This document shows positions 1 through 7,212 of a DNA stretch of 23,567 nucleotides, in pieces. The DNA is taken from positions 1-23,567 of the forward strand of contig DHVH01000072.1 in NCBI GenBank assembly GCA_002412555.1, written 5' to 3'. Both the position numbers and the translations under genes were made by a program. The notes below the pieces were generated by a model. The model saw nothing but the letters and a program-made list of their open reading frames with translations. It searched no databases and was not told where the DNA came from. Each line of letters starts with the position of its first letter. The first letter of the stretch is position 1. Source of the stretch: Marinilabiliaceae bacterium UBA5213 (lineage in GTDB: Bacteria > Bacteroidota > Bacteroidia > Bacteroidales > Marinilabiliaceae).

Positions 1-943
1 CTTCAGTGGCACCTCTAAGGGTTTCCACCACATTTTCAATCACCGCGGCATGGTTGGATGCCGATCCTTTGTACCCGCCATAATCGTTGGGTGGATTGAC
101 CGACTCGAGCTTTGGCATTTGATAGTTCTCAACATGACATCCCACCACCTCATCCATATACTGACCGGCAATTTTGACTGTTCCCTTTTCTCCGATGATG
201 GTTATGCTGCTTTCCAGATTGCGGTCCCACACTGCCGTGGCATAATTGATATTGCCCATGCCGCCATTCACAAAATCAAAGACCACACTGCCGGCATCTT
301 CAAAAGCTGTAGAATGCTGATGGGCGAAATTTCCGAAATTTCCTTTTATATGGCAAATATCACCAAACAACCAATACATAATATCCATAAAGTGGGAAAA
401 CTGCGTAAACAGTACTCCACCATCCAAATCGGGTGTTCCATGCCATCCGCCCTTTTTGTAGTAACGGTCATCCCGGTTCCAAAAGCAATTCATCTGCACC
501 ATAAAAATAGAACCCAGCCGCTTCTCTGAAATCATTTGCTTCAACCACTTAACAGGTGGTGAATAACGGTTCTGCATTACCGTGAAGACTTGTCGGGAGA
601 CCTGCAGTGCCTTAAAAATAACCTTTTCGGCATCCTGCTTATGGAGAGCCATGGGTTTCTCAACCACCACATGCTTGCGGGCCTCCAAGGCCAAAAGCGT
701 CTGAGGCGCATGGAAGCCGTTGGGCGTACAAATATTCACCACATCCACTTCGAGGTGGGACTGCAGCACATCTTCCAGAGAGCTAAAATAGGGTATTTCA
801 TTGTCCTCCCACCCCACTTCATCCGGGTTTAGCACATCGCACACGGCCACCAAACAGGCATGGCTGTTGGCCATGATCATGGCTGCATGCCTCTTGCCAA
901 TATGTCCAAGGCCTACAACGGCAAACTTTATCCTATCACTCAT
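1..943 (-). CDS. wbpB: UDP-GlcNAc uronate 3-dehydrogenase, WbpB/WlbA type (partial, C-terminus off window)
   Basis: NAD-dependent Gfo/Idh/MocA-family oxidoreductase. In the WbpB family it oxidises the C3 hydroxyl of UDP-N-acetylglucosaminuronic acid to the 3-keto sugar, the first of three steps to UDP-2,3-diacetamido-2,3-dideoxyglucuronate. Translating the minus strand from 943 gives 314 residues before the left edge. A Rossmann motif GLGHIG lies at residues 11-16, EKP with the catalytic-type lysine K96 at 95-97, and a Q181/H184 pair in the sugar-binding loop following GTPDLDGG. Pseudomonas WbpB is about 316 residues long, so little should be missing. The ATG overlaps the end of the acetyltransferase gene by 8 bases (ATGAGTGA), which indicates translational coupling. 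The family is certain; the exact substrate is inferred from the two neighbours. Confidence 0.85.
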   Translation of the reverse strand, partial: MSDRIKFAVVGLGHIGKRHAAMIMANSHACLVAVCDVLNPDEVGWEDNEIPYFSSLEDVLQSHLEVDVVNICTPNGFHAPQTLLALEARKHVVVEKPMALHKQDAEKVIFKALQVSRQVFTVMQNRYSPPVKWLKQMISEKRLGSIFMVQMNCFWNRDDRYYKKGGWHGTPDLDGGVLFTQFSHFMDIMYWLFGDICHIKGNFGNFAHQHSTAFEDAGSVVFDFVNGGMGNINYATAVWDRNLESSITIIGEKGTVKIAGQYMDEVVGCHVENYQMPKLESVNPPNDYGGYKGSASNHAAVIENVVETLRGATE

Positions 944-1529
944 TACTGTCAACTATTTTTACCACTTTTCCGCAGGAAAAGAGGTATTCACTTCCGCTTT
1001 CGGGACAAACAGCTATGCCATCAGGCCGAAAGCGTAGCCTGTGTCCATTTTCACTCATCCAACCCGAATGATGGGCAGGGTTGCCTACCACTAAGGAATA
1101 GGGTTCAACGTCATGGGTAACTACGGCTCCTGCGCCGATAAAGGCATATTTGCCAATTTCCACGCCGCATAAAATCGTGGCATTGGCTCCTATTGTAACC
1201 CCTTTTCTTAAAATAGTCTTTTTATACGTATGTTTGCGACTCACTGAACTCCTGGGATTGGTAACATTGGTAAATACAGCCGAGGGACCAATAAATACGT
1301 CATCGTCACATATCACCCCTTCGTACAAAGACACATTGTTCTGCACCTTTACGTTGTTGCCCAGGACTACCCCGTTGGCCACCATCACATTTTGTCCCAG
1401 TGAACAGTCCTTACCTATACGGCAACCACTAATCAGGTGGCAAAAATGCCAAATGCGCGTGCCGGCACCCACCTCACAGGCGTCATCAACTATTGCAGAT
1501 TCATGGATCCAGGCTTTTTTATGTATCAT
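936..1529 (-). CDS. wbpD: UDP-2-acetamido-3-amino-glucuronate N-acetyltransferase, WbpD/WlbB type
   Basis: A 197-residue left-handed beta-helix acyltransferase, close to the usual WbpD length of about 190. It is expected to transfer acetyl from acetyl-CoA to the 3-amino group made by WbpE. Hexapeptide repeats run from about residue 10 to 150, including the family-typical stretches IWHFCHLISGCRIGKDC, GQNVMVANGV and FIGPSAVFTNVTNPRS. The C-terminal part carries GWMSENGHRL followed by CPESGSEY, a tail common in this family. It sits 9 bases downstream of the aminotransferase stop and overlaps the dehydrogenase start by 8 bases, so the three genes form one transcript. The cytoplasmic location is inferred from the lack of a signal peptide. 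Confidence 0.88.
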   Translation of the reverse strand: MIHKKAWIHESAIVDDACEVGAGTRIWHFCHLISGCRIGKDCSLGQNVMVANGVVLGNNVKVQNNVSLYEGVICDDDVFIGPSAVFTNVTNPRSSVSRKHTYKKTILRKGVTIGANATILCGVEIGKYAFIGAGAVVTHDVEPYSLVVGNPAHHSGWMSENGHRLRFRPDGIAVCPESGSEYLFSCGKVVKIVDSNE

Positions 1530-1538
1530 GGTCTTATT

Positions 1539-2693
1539 TTAAGCGTTCTTTTCAAATAAATCGACAATAGCTCGGCCGATGTAGGCAGCCTCACCCGGTT
1601 TCATTTCGGTATGCATGGGCAGGGACAAAACTTCGCTACAAGCCTTCTCTGCATTGGTCAAAGGCCATGCAGCAGAGGCATAGTGACAAAATGCCGGTTG
1701 CCGGTGCAAAGGCACAGGATAGTATATGCGGGACGGGATGCCCATGGCCTCCAACGCCTTCATTACTTCATCACGTCTGCCATTTTTTACACAAATGGTA
1801 TATTGATTGTATGTGTGAGTGGTATGCTCGGCTACAACAGGAATGGCAATCTGCTCCACCTCTTTAAGATGGCTGTCATACACAGCTGCCACCCTTTGCC
1901 GCTCTGAGATAAATCGATCCAGCCAGGGCAGCTTAACGTTTAAAACGGCTGCCTGCAGGGTGTCTAAGCGGGAATTAATGCCGACCACTTTATGGTGGTA
2001 TGGCCTGTCGGCACCATGGGCGGCCATTCTCTTAATGCGGGCAGCCAGAGCAGCATCCTGCGTATAACAGGCGCCACCATCGCCAAAACAGCCAAGGTTC
2101 TTAGTAGGAAAAAAGGAGGTACAACCGATATGTCCAATGGTACCTGCTTGTTGGTAGGCACCCTTGTAAAAGCAGGTCGCGCCCAGCGACTGTGCCACAT
2201 CTTCTATCACATACAGGCCATGGCGATCGGCCACTTCCATGATGGCCTCCATTTCGGCTGGCTGACCAAACAGATGCACCGGTAGGATGACTCTGGTTTT
2301 GGAGGTGATGCGCCGCTCAACATCCTTGGCATCTATGTTAAAAGTTTGCGGATGAATATCCGCAAACACAGGTGTTAATCCGAGTAGGGCAATGACTTCA
2401 GCTGAAGCCACAAATGAAAAAGCCGTGGTAATCACCTCATCACCCGGCTCCAAATCAAGCGCCATCAGCGCCAGCTGAAGAGCATCCGTGCCATTGGCAC
2501 AGGGCACAACGGTTTCTACCGAAAGGTAAGATTGTAAGGCATCTGCAAAGGTTTGGACCTGCGGACCGTTGATGTATTGAGCCGATTCAACTGTCTGCAT
2601 CAACGCTGCATCTACCTCGTTCTTCAACCTTAAATATTGTGCCTTTAAATCTACCATCAGAGGATGATGGCTTTGCGCTTTTTCTGTGAACAT
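1539..2693 (-). CDS. wbpE: UDP-3-keto-GlcNAc uronate aminotransferase, WbpE/WlbC type (DegT/DnrJ/EryC1/StrS)
   Basis: A PLP-dependent sugar aminotransferase of 384 residues. In this pathway it uses glutamate to convert the 3-keto nucleotide sugar to the 3-amino form; the 2-oxoglutarate formed is used by WbpB-type enzymes to recycle NADH. Visible family motifs are CANGTDALQLAL near 65-76 (phosphate binding), EDVAQSLGA at 164-172 with the PLP-ring aspartate, and FFPTKNLGCFGDGG with the Schiff-base lysine K198. A C-terminal IPSRIYYPVPLHRQPAF segment is typical of sugar aminotransferases. It is the first gene of the E-D-B run, and a candidate promoter lies about 45 bases upstream. The UDP-GlcNAc 6-dehydrogenase (WbpA) that would supply substrate is not in the window. 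Confidence 0.88.
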   Translation of the reverse strand: MFTEKAQSHHPLMVDLKAQYLRLKNEVDAALMQTVESAQYINGPQVQTFADALQSYLSVETVVPCANGTDALQLALMALDLEPGDEVITTAFSFVASAEVIALLGLTPVFADIHPQTFNIDAKDVERRITSKTRVILPVHLFGQPAEMEAIMEVADRHGLYVIEDVAQSLGATCFYKGAYQQAGTIGHIGCTSFFPTKNLGCFGDGGACYTQDAALAARIKRMAAHGADRPYHHKVVGINSRLDTLQAAVLNVKLPWLDRFISERQRVAAVYDSHLKEVEQIAIPVVAEHTTHTYNQYTICVKNGRRDEVMKALEAMGIPSRIYYPVPLHRQPAFCHYASAAWPLTNAEKACSEVLSLPMHTEMKPGEAAYIGRAIVDLFEKNA

Positions 2694-2738
2694 ACACTCT
2701 GTATAAATCCTTGGCCTACTATACGAAGCGCCAAGTTA

Positions 2739-2746
2739 CAAATTTA
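2739..2746 (-). promoter_or_regulatory. candidate -7 element for wbpE-wbpD-wbpB
   Basis: On the minus strand TAAATTTG matches the Bacteroidota -7 consensus TAnnTTTG and lies 45 bases upstream of the wbpE ATG. The -33 position (GTTC with an 18-base spacer) matches TTTG poorly. This is a plausible but unproven promoter. Confidence 0.4.
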
Positions 2747-2758
2747 AGGTTATTTTAT

Positions 2759-2773
2759 GGGTGGGAACCACCC
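2759..2773 (-). terminator. GC-rich hairpin downstream of the deacetylase-like gene
   Basis: A 6-bp GGGTGG/CCACCC stem with a 3-base loop lies about 30 bases past the stop codon at 2805. On the minus strand it is followed by ATAAAATAA rather than a clean T run, so it is a weak intrinsic terminator at best. It also falls in the spacer of the candidate wbpE promoter, so it could be regulatory instead. Confidence 0.35.
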
Positions 2774-2804
2774 GGTTCTTTGACGAATTAACTGATAATG
2801 CCCT

Positions 2805-3854
2805 TTAAGATGGCCAATCGTCATAAACAGGCAACTGCTTGATGCGTTGAATAAGTGAGCTAAAGGCCACCTCCTTTTTTTTCAAGGATGTACTGAGCAT
2901 TTCAATGGTAAAGGGACTCATGCTTTTTGAATGCAACACCGCCTGCGCAAAGGGTCGGGCTTTTTTTACCAAATACCGCCAACGTATGGGATCCATCCCC
3001 TCGGGCGTTAAGCGATAATAGCGGGGGCCAATTTGTGACCACCAATGGCCGAACTGCTCCCTGCGGGTAAAATGCAGGCGCTTGCCATCACCGAAAGAAC
3101 CTTTACCCACATAAACAAAGTTTTGAAGGAAATAAAAAATAAACCGTATATAAACAGGGACTTTGATGGTTTCTTTGGGGAATTCCCAGAAATAGCCTTC
3201 CATACTATGCCTTAAAACGGATGTATCGAAGCGGTAATGCAAATAGGTAGGCAAACGGCTAAAATCAAAAGGGAACTGGGGCTCATAACTTTTCATGCCG
3301 AAGGCTGCGGAAGCGTCCACTTTAATATGGTTGCTCCTAAGGGCACCGGCTAAACGTTCAAAGGGCTCAATTCGGTATCCGCCTGCTCTGAACACGCGGA
3401 CTTTATACTCGGGATCTGCGCGCCGGCAGACTTCCTCCATTAAAAGGCGACTTTGGGTTATGCAGCCCAGAATGGTTTCAATGTTCTCTGCATCCCCTTC
3501 ATCCCACAAACGGTGAATCGCAAAACGGTTGTAGGTAAAGCGCCATTTCTTATTCTCCCAACGCGCATCCAGCCAGTGGGGATGGATATGCATTTGCACG
3601 TCATGTCCCTGAACAACCAAATCATGAATTTGCTTCTCAATCAATTCGCGGTCAAAACGCAAATCAATCACCTCGCCCTCTAGTTGTTTAAGTCGGTAAA
3701 AATGAAGTATATCCCAAAAAACGGTCATTTTGCCACCATAAACATCGAGCACTTTCATGAGTCGCTTCACGGGACGAATCATACAGTTCTCAACAGTGCC
3801 GGCATCATCACCAAAAAACAATTCGTAATCAACCGTTAGTATAACTTGCTTCAT
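2805..3854 (-). CDS. polysaccharide deacetylase-like (NodB/CE4-type fold) protein
   Basis: A 349-residue protein with no signal peptide or membrane segment. It begins with a strand ending in TVDYE (D9, E11), followed by a GHDVQMHIHPHW block at 83-94 with H84, H89, H91 and H93, then FRAGGYR at 155-161. This order resembles the CE4/NodB arrangement of an N-terminal catalytic aspartate, an H-x(3-4)-H metal motif and a downstream R-x-G-G strand. That suggests a metal-dependent deacetylase acting on a saccharide, but it is divergent and the substrate is unknown. The remainder (about 200-349) is basic and aromatic and was not assigned. It has its own promoter and lies between metK and the wbp genes on the same strand, so a role in surface-polysaccharide biosynthesis is possible but only by proximity. 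Confidence 0.6.
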   Translation of the reverse strand: MKQVILTVDYELFFGDDAGTVENCMIRPVKRLMKVLDVYGGKMTVFWDILHFYRLKQLEGEVIDLRFDRELIEKQIHDLVVQGHDVQMHIHPHWLDARWENKKWRFTYNRFAIHRLWDEGDAENIETILGCITQSRLLMEEVCRRADPEYKVRVFRAGGYRIEPFERLAGALRSNHIKVDASAAFGMKSYEPQFPFDFSRLPTYLHYRFDTSVLRHSMEGYFWEFPKETIKVPVYIRFIFYFLQNFVYVGKGSFGDGKRLHFTRREQFGHWWSQIGPRYYRLTPEGMDPIRWRYLVKKARPFAQAVLHSKSMSPFTIEMLSTSLKKKEVAFSSLIQRIKQLPVYDDWPS

Positions 3855-3893
3855 AGAGTTGTCAATAGCGTTCTTAACTGGGCTAAATTTATG

Positions 3894-3923
3894 TAAATTT
3901 ATTATGAATTAACCAGCGTCAAA
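3894..3923 (-). promoter_or_regulatory. Bacteroidota-type promoter for the deacetylase-like gene
   Basis: On the minus strand a TTTG (-33 element) is separated by exactly 18 bases from TAAATTTA (-7 element, one mismatch to TAnnTTTG). The -7 element ends 39 bases before the ATG, giving a short leader of about 30-35 bases. Confidence 0.55.
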
Positions 3924-3925
3924 CC

Positions 3926-3951
3926 AAAAAAGCCGGCAAGGCCGGCTTTTT
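3926..3951 (-). terminator. intrinsic terminator of metK
   Basis: A perfect inverted repeat, GCCGGC-AAG-GCCGGC, is flanked by A and T runs that extend the stem to 11 bp. On the minus strand it ends in six T. It lies about 20 bases past the metK stop and sits just upstream of the promoter of the next gene. It could work in both directions, but only minus-strand genes flank it. Confidence 0.88.
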
Positions 3952-3971
3952 GTAGATAAACAATTTGAGTG

Positions 3972-5219
3972 CTATAGATCAAACGCCTTTTTGATGGCAT
4001 CTACGTAATCGAGTTTTTCCCAGGTAAAAAACTCTACTTCTTTCTCCACTTCCTGTCCGTTCTCGATAAAAATGACCTTATCCTTATAAGGCTCACGTCC
4101 CATGTGCCCATAGGCAGCTGTGGGTTCGAAAATAGGATTCTTAAGCCCCAGACGGCGAATGATCATGCCCGGACGCAAGTCGAAAAGCTTTTCGATGCGT
4201 TGAGCAATTTCACCATCCTTGAGGCCGACTTTTGAGGTGCCATAGGTATTGACATAAACACCCACGGGTTGAGCCACACCAATGGCGTAGGCCAACTGCA
4301 CCAAAACCTCATCGGCCAGACCGGCTGCCACCATGTTTTTGGCGATGTGTCGCGCTGCATAAGCTGCCGAACGATCCACTTTTGAACTGTCCTTGCCAGA
4401 GAATGCACCACCACCATGAGCCCCTTTTCCACCGTAGGTATCCACAATAATTTTTCGTCCGGTCAAGCCGGTATCCCCATGGGGACCACCAATCACAAAT
4501 TTTCCGGTAGGGTTCACATGCAGAATATAATCGGCAAACAGACCGGCAATGGAGGTGTTCAATTTCTTTTTAACACGTGGAATCAGAATATTCTGAACAT
4601 CTGCTTTGATTTTGGCCAGCATGGGCTCATCATCATCAAAAGGGTCGTGCTGGGTAGAAACCACAATGGTATGCACCCGCACCGGCTGATTGTCATCGTT
4701 GTATTCCAGGGTAACCTGCGATTTTGAATCGGGTCGCAAATAAGTCATTTCTTTGCCTTCACGGCGAATAGCAGCCAACTCTATTAAAAGCAAGTGTGAC
4801 AATTGCAGCGCCAAGGGCATAAACTCTTCGGTATCGCGGCAAGCGTAACCAAACATCATGCCCTGGTCACCAGCACCCTGCGTTTCATCTGACTCGCGGT
4901 CAACGCCCCGGTTGATGTCTTCAGATTGCTCATGAAGTGCCGACAATACGCCACATGAACCAGAGTCGAACATGTACTCCGCCTTTGTGTAGCCGATGCG
5001 CTCAATAACACGCCGGGCAACCTGTTGAACGGCGGCATAGCCATTGGTTTTAATCTCACCGCTCACCACTACCAGGCCGGTTGAAACCAAGGTTTCACAA
5101 GCCACACGTGAATGAGCGTCCTGACGAAGCAATTCGTCCAAAACAGCATCAGAAATCTGGTCGGCCACCTTATCCGGATGTCCTTCTGACACAGATTCTG
5201 AGGTAAACAAATATCCCAT
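3972..5219 (-). CDS. metK: S-adenosylmethionine synthase (methionine adenosyltransferase)
   Basis: Makes S-adenosylmethionine from methionine and ATP in the cytoplasm. The 415-residue protein is a normal length for this phylum. Canonical motifs are present: GHPDKVADQISD at 13-24 (ATP and metal binding), GAGDQGMMFGYA at 115-126, and the glycine-rich GGGAFSGKDSSKVDRSAAY at 269-287 that carries the catalytic lysine and arginine region. The start ATG is followed directly by the conserved GYLFTSESVSEGHPDK, so the start is secure. The gene is a single transcription unit with a SAM-II riboswitch in its leader and a strong terminator behind it, giving feedback control by its own product. Confidence 0.97.
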   Translation of the reverse strand: MGYLFTSESVSEGHPDKVADQISDAVLDELLRQDAHSRVACETLVSTGLVVVSGEIKTNGYAAVQQVARRVIERIGYTKAEYMFDSGSCGVLSALHEQSEDINRGVDRESDETQGAGDQGMMFGYACRDTEEFMPLALQLSHLLLIELAAIRREGKEMTYLRPDSKSQVTLEYNDDNQPVRVHTIVVSTQHDPFDDDEPMLAKIKADVQNILIPRVKKKLNTSIAGLFADYILHVNPTGKFVIGGPHGDTGLTGRKIIVDTYGGKGAHGGGAFSGKDSSKVDRSAAYAARHIAKNMVAAGLADEVLVQLAYAIGVAQPVGVYVNTYGTSKVGLKDGEIAQRIEKLFDLRPGMIIRRLGLKNPIFEPTAAYGHMGREPYKDKVIFIENGQEVEKEVEFFTWEKLDYVDAIKKAFDL

Positions 5220-5307
5220 AATGAAGTACCATTAGTCACTCTGCGCCAATAAGCACAAAGCTTTGTTAAACAAAAAAGGGATTTTGGAAGTCGACAAGCT
5301 AAAAGAC
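5220..5307 (-). promoter_or_regulatory. expression platform between SAM-II aptamer and metK start
   Basis: Two alternative pairings overlap the aptamer. GCTAAAA-CGCGTC-TTTTAGC (5298-5317 on the minus strand) would form a 7-bp hairpin using the aptamer's own GCTAAA. CCAAAATCCC (5278-5287), followed by six T, can pair with loop segment GGGATTTGG (5343-5351). Both exclude the ligand-bound pseudoknot. Which state switches metK off cannot be settled by reading. No clear Shine-Dalgarno sequence precedes the ATG. Confidence 0.5.
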
Positions 5308-5358
5308 GCGTTTTAGCACTTTTTTTGAGTGGTTGCAATCGGCCAAATCCCTCCACTT
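5308..5358 (-). ncRNA. SAM-II (SAM-alpha) riboswitch in the metK leader
   Basis: About 90 bases upstream of metK, the minus strand shows the SAM-II layout. A 5-bp P1 stem AGTGG/CCACT (5353-5357 with 5328-5332) encloses a loop containing GGATTTGGCCGATTGCAA. An A-rich linker follows, then GTGCTAAAACG. The loop segment TTTGGC (5342-5347) can pair with GCTAAA (5312-5317) over six base pairs, forming the expected H-type pseudoknot. The conserved GATTGCAA and GCTAAA blocks match my memory of the family. SAM-II is known from Bacteroidota and alphaproteobacteria upstream of methionine/SAM genes. The assignment was made by eye, not by covariance search. Confidence 0.78.
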
Positions 5359-5487
5359 AATTTATGAGACAAAGGAAAGAAAAATATTTTAAATTATAAT
5401 GTTTCTAAACAAACTATTATTTTTTCAGTCTCGACCCTGGCGGCTATTAAACTCTCTAAGGTATTGCAAATTAACACAGGTTTTCAC

Positions 5488-5517
5488 TTTGATATTGTGG
5501 ACTATTAACTATATTTG
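5488..5517 (+). promoter_or_regulatory. Bacteroidota-type promoter for the GH20 gene
   Basis: TTTG (5488-5491), an 18-base spacer and TATATTTG (5510-5517) match the TTTG-N17-19-TAnnTTTG consensus perfectly. Transcription would start near 5524, giving a leader of about 27 bases before the ATG at 5551. Confidence 0.8.
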
Positions 5518-5550
5518 TTAAACACATAACTTACATTTTTCCAAAACATC

Positions 5551-7140
5551 ATGAAATCTACCCTTCGCATCCTTTCAGCATTTTTAGTCATGGGCTTAAC
5601 CGCTTCTTCATGCTGTAACAAAAACAATTCAATTGACCTAACGCAAAACATCGTAATTCCCCGACCCGTATCGGTTGTAGCTACACATGAAGTCTTCAGC
5701 CTAACACAGGAGACAAAAATTGTGTTAAGCGACTCTTCAGAAGCACTTCAGATTACGGGTGCGTATCTTGCTTCTTTGCTAAGACCTGCCACAGGATTTG
5801 CCATTGCTATGGAATCCATCGGCCCTAAGGTGGGAAACGGTCACATTTTTCTGTCCCTTGATCAGGAATTTGAGCCCGAAAACAATGAAGCTTACCAAAT
5901 TGCCATAGAAACTACTGGTGTGCGCATTGTATCATCACAGCCACAAGGTCTTTTCAGAGCTGTTCAAACGCTTCGCCAATTATTACCAGCAGCCATTGAA
6001 CACCAAACTGTTCAACAGCAGAAATGGCAATTGGGAACAGGCCTTATTACCGACCGCCCAGAATACCCCTTCAGATCAGCCATGTTGGATGTGTCGCGTC
6101 ATTTCTTTGATGTTCAAACAGTAAAGCGTTTCATTGATCAAATAGCCTTATACAAAATCAACACCTTGCACCTTCATCTCACAGATGATCAAGGCTGGCG
6201 CATCGAAATCAAATCCTGGCCCAACTTAACAACGCATGGCGGCAGTACTCAGGTTGGTGGCGGCCAAGGAGGTTATTATACGCAGGAAGACTACACCGAG
6301 ATTGTCAACTATGCAGCCGGCAGATTTATCACAATTGTACCTGAGGTAGATATGCCGGGACATACCAACGCTGCATTGGCTTCCTATCCAGAGTTGAATT
6401 GTGACAATGTAGCACCAGACTTATATACCGGCACAGAAGTGGGTTTCAGCACACTTTGCACCAGTAAAGAAGTTGTTTATCAGTTTGTGGATGACGTGGT
6501 ACGTGAAATTGCAGCATTGACACCCGGCCCCTGGTTTCATGTTGGCGGAGATGAATCACTATCAACAGAAATTGAGGATTACAGATATTTCATTGACCGC
6601 ACACGGAAAATTGTAGAAAGTCATGGGAAAAAGATGATTGGCTGGGATGAAGTGGCGCATGCCGATATTGATGAAAAAGTACTTATACAGTACTGGGACA
6701 AGCAGGAAAATGCATTGGAAGGAATTTTAAAAGGTGCACAATTGATTGTTTCACCGGCCAAGTTCGCCTATATGGATATGAAGTACGATTCAACTACAGT
6801 GTTGGGATTGAATTGGGCCGGCTATACCGAAGTGGATGAAGCCTACAGCTGGGAACCTACAGCTCTGGCAGAAGGAATCGCACGTGACAACATCTTTGGC
6901 ATTGAAGCGCCCTTATGGAGTGAAACAATCGAAACAGCTGAAGACATGGACTTTCTGGCATTTCCACGCCTTCCAGGCCATGCTGAAATTGCCTGGACAG
7001 CGCCCAACTCCCGAAACTGGGAAGAGTACAAGTACCGACTGGCCAGGCACGGTGAAAGAATGACCATAATGGGCATTAATTTCTACCAATCACCCTTGGT
7101 AAACTGGGCTCTGGAAAGTACTCAAAACCCTGAAAAGTAA
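5551..7140 (+). CDS. secreted beta-N-acetylhexosaminidase lipoprotein, glycoside hydrolase family 20
   Basis: Removes terminal beta-linked GlcNAc (or GalNAc) from glycans. The 529-residue protein starts with a hydrophobic signal and lipobox TASSC, with C21 as the lipidated cysteine, so it is anchored in a membrane and faces the periplasm or exterior. A GH20b-like N-terminal domain covers roughly 35-165. The (beta/alpha)8 catalytic domain follows from RPEYPFRSAMLDVSRHFF onward, with HLHLTDDQGWRIEI and the diagnostic HVGGDES. D334 and E335 are the substrate-assisted catalytic pair. It also has EVDMPGHTNAAL and a late WSETIETAEDMDFLAFPRL segment typical of the family. It is monocistronic with its own promoter and converges on the LacI gene. 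The product, GlcNAc, fits the neighbouring permease and NagB genes. Confidence 0.95.
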   Translation: MKSTLRILSAFLVMGLTASSCCNKNNSIDLTQNIVIPRPVSVVATHEVFSLTQETKIVLSDSSEALQITGAYLASLLRPATGFAIAMESIGPKVGNGHIFLSLDQEFEPENNEAYQIAIETTGVRIVSSQPQGLFRAVQTLRQLLPAAIEHQTVQQQKWQLGTGLITDRPEYPFRSAMLDVSRHFFDVQTVKRFIDQIALYKINTLHLHLTDDQGWRIEIKSWPNLTTHGGSTQVGGGQGGYYTQEDYTEIVNYAAGRFITIVPEVDMPGHTNAALASYPELNCDNVAPDLYTGTEVGFSTLCTSKEVVYQFVDDVVREIAALTPGPWFHVGGDESLSTEIEDYRYFIDRTRKIVESHGKKMIGWDEVAHADIDEKVLIQYWDKQENALEGILKGAQLIVSPAKFAYMDMKYDSTTVLGLNWAGYTEVDEAYSWEPTALAEGIARDNIFGIEAPLWSETIETAEDMDFLAFPRLPGHAEIAWTAPNSRNWEEYKYRLARHGERMTIMGINFYQSPLVNWALESTQNPEK

Positions 7141-7212
7141 TCTTACCTAGATTAGTGGCCCTAAGAAAACTGCTGAATTTTACGTCTTTAGCAGGAAGGC
7201 GTCAAAACGGAA

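Noticed and set aside
50..1120. Several plus-strand open frames of 78-159 codons at the left edge
   Set aside because: They lie antisense to wbpB and wbpD, whose minus-strand translations show clear family motifs; the plus-strand products look like nothing recognisable.
5361..5420. metK promoter upstream of the riboswitch
   Set aside because: TTCCTTTG resembles a -7 element and a TTTG lies further upstream, but the spacing does not fit, so no promoter is called.
7170..7194. Hairpin CTGCT/AGCAG between the convergent GH20 and LacI genes as a terminator
   Set aside because: The stem is only about 5-7 bp with a 10-base or longer loop and no adjacent T run on either strand.
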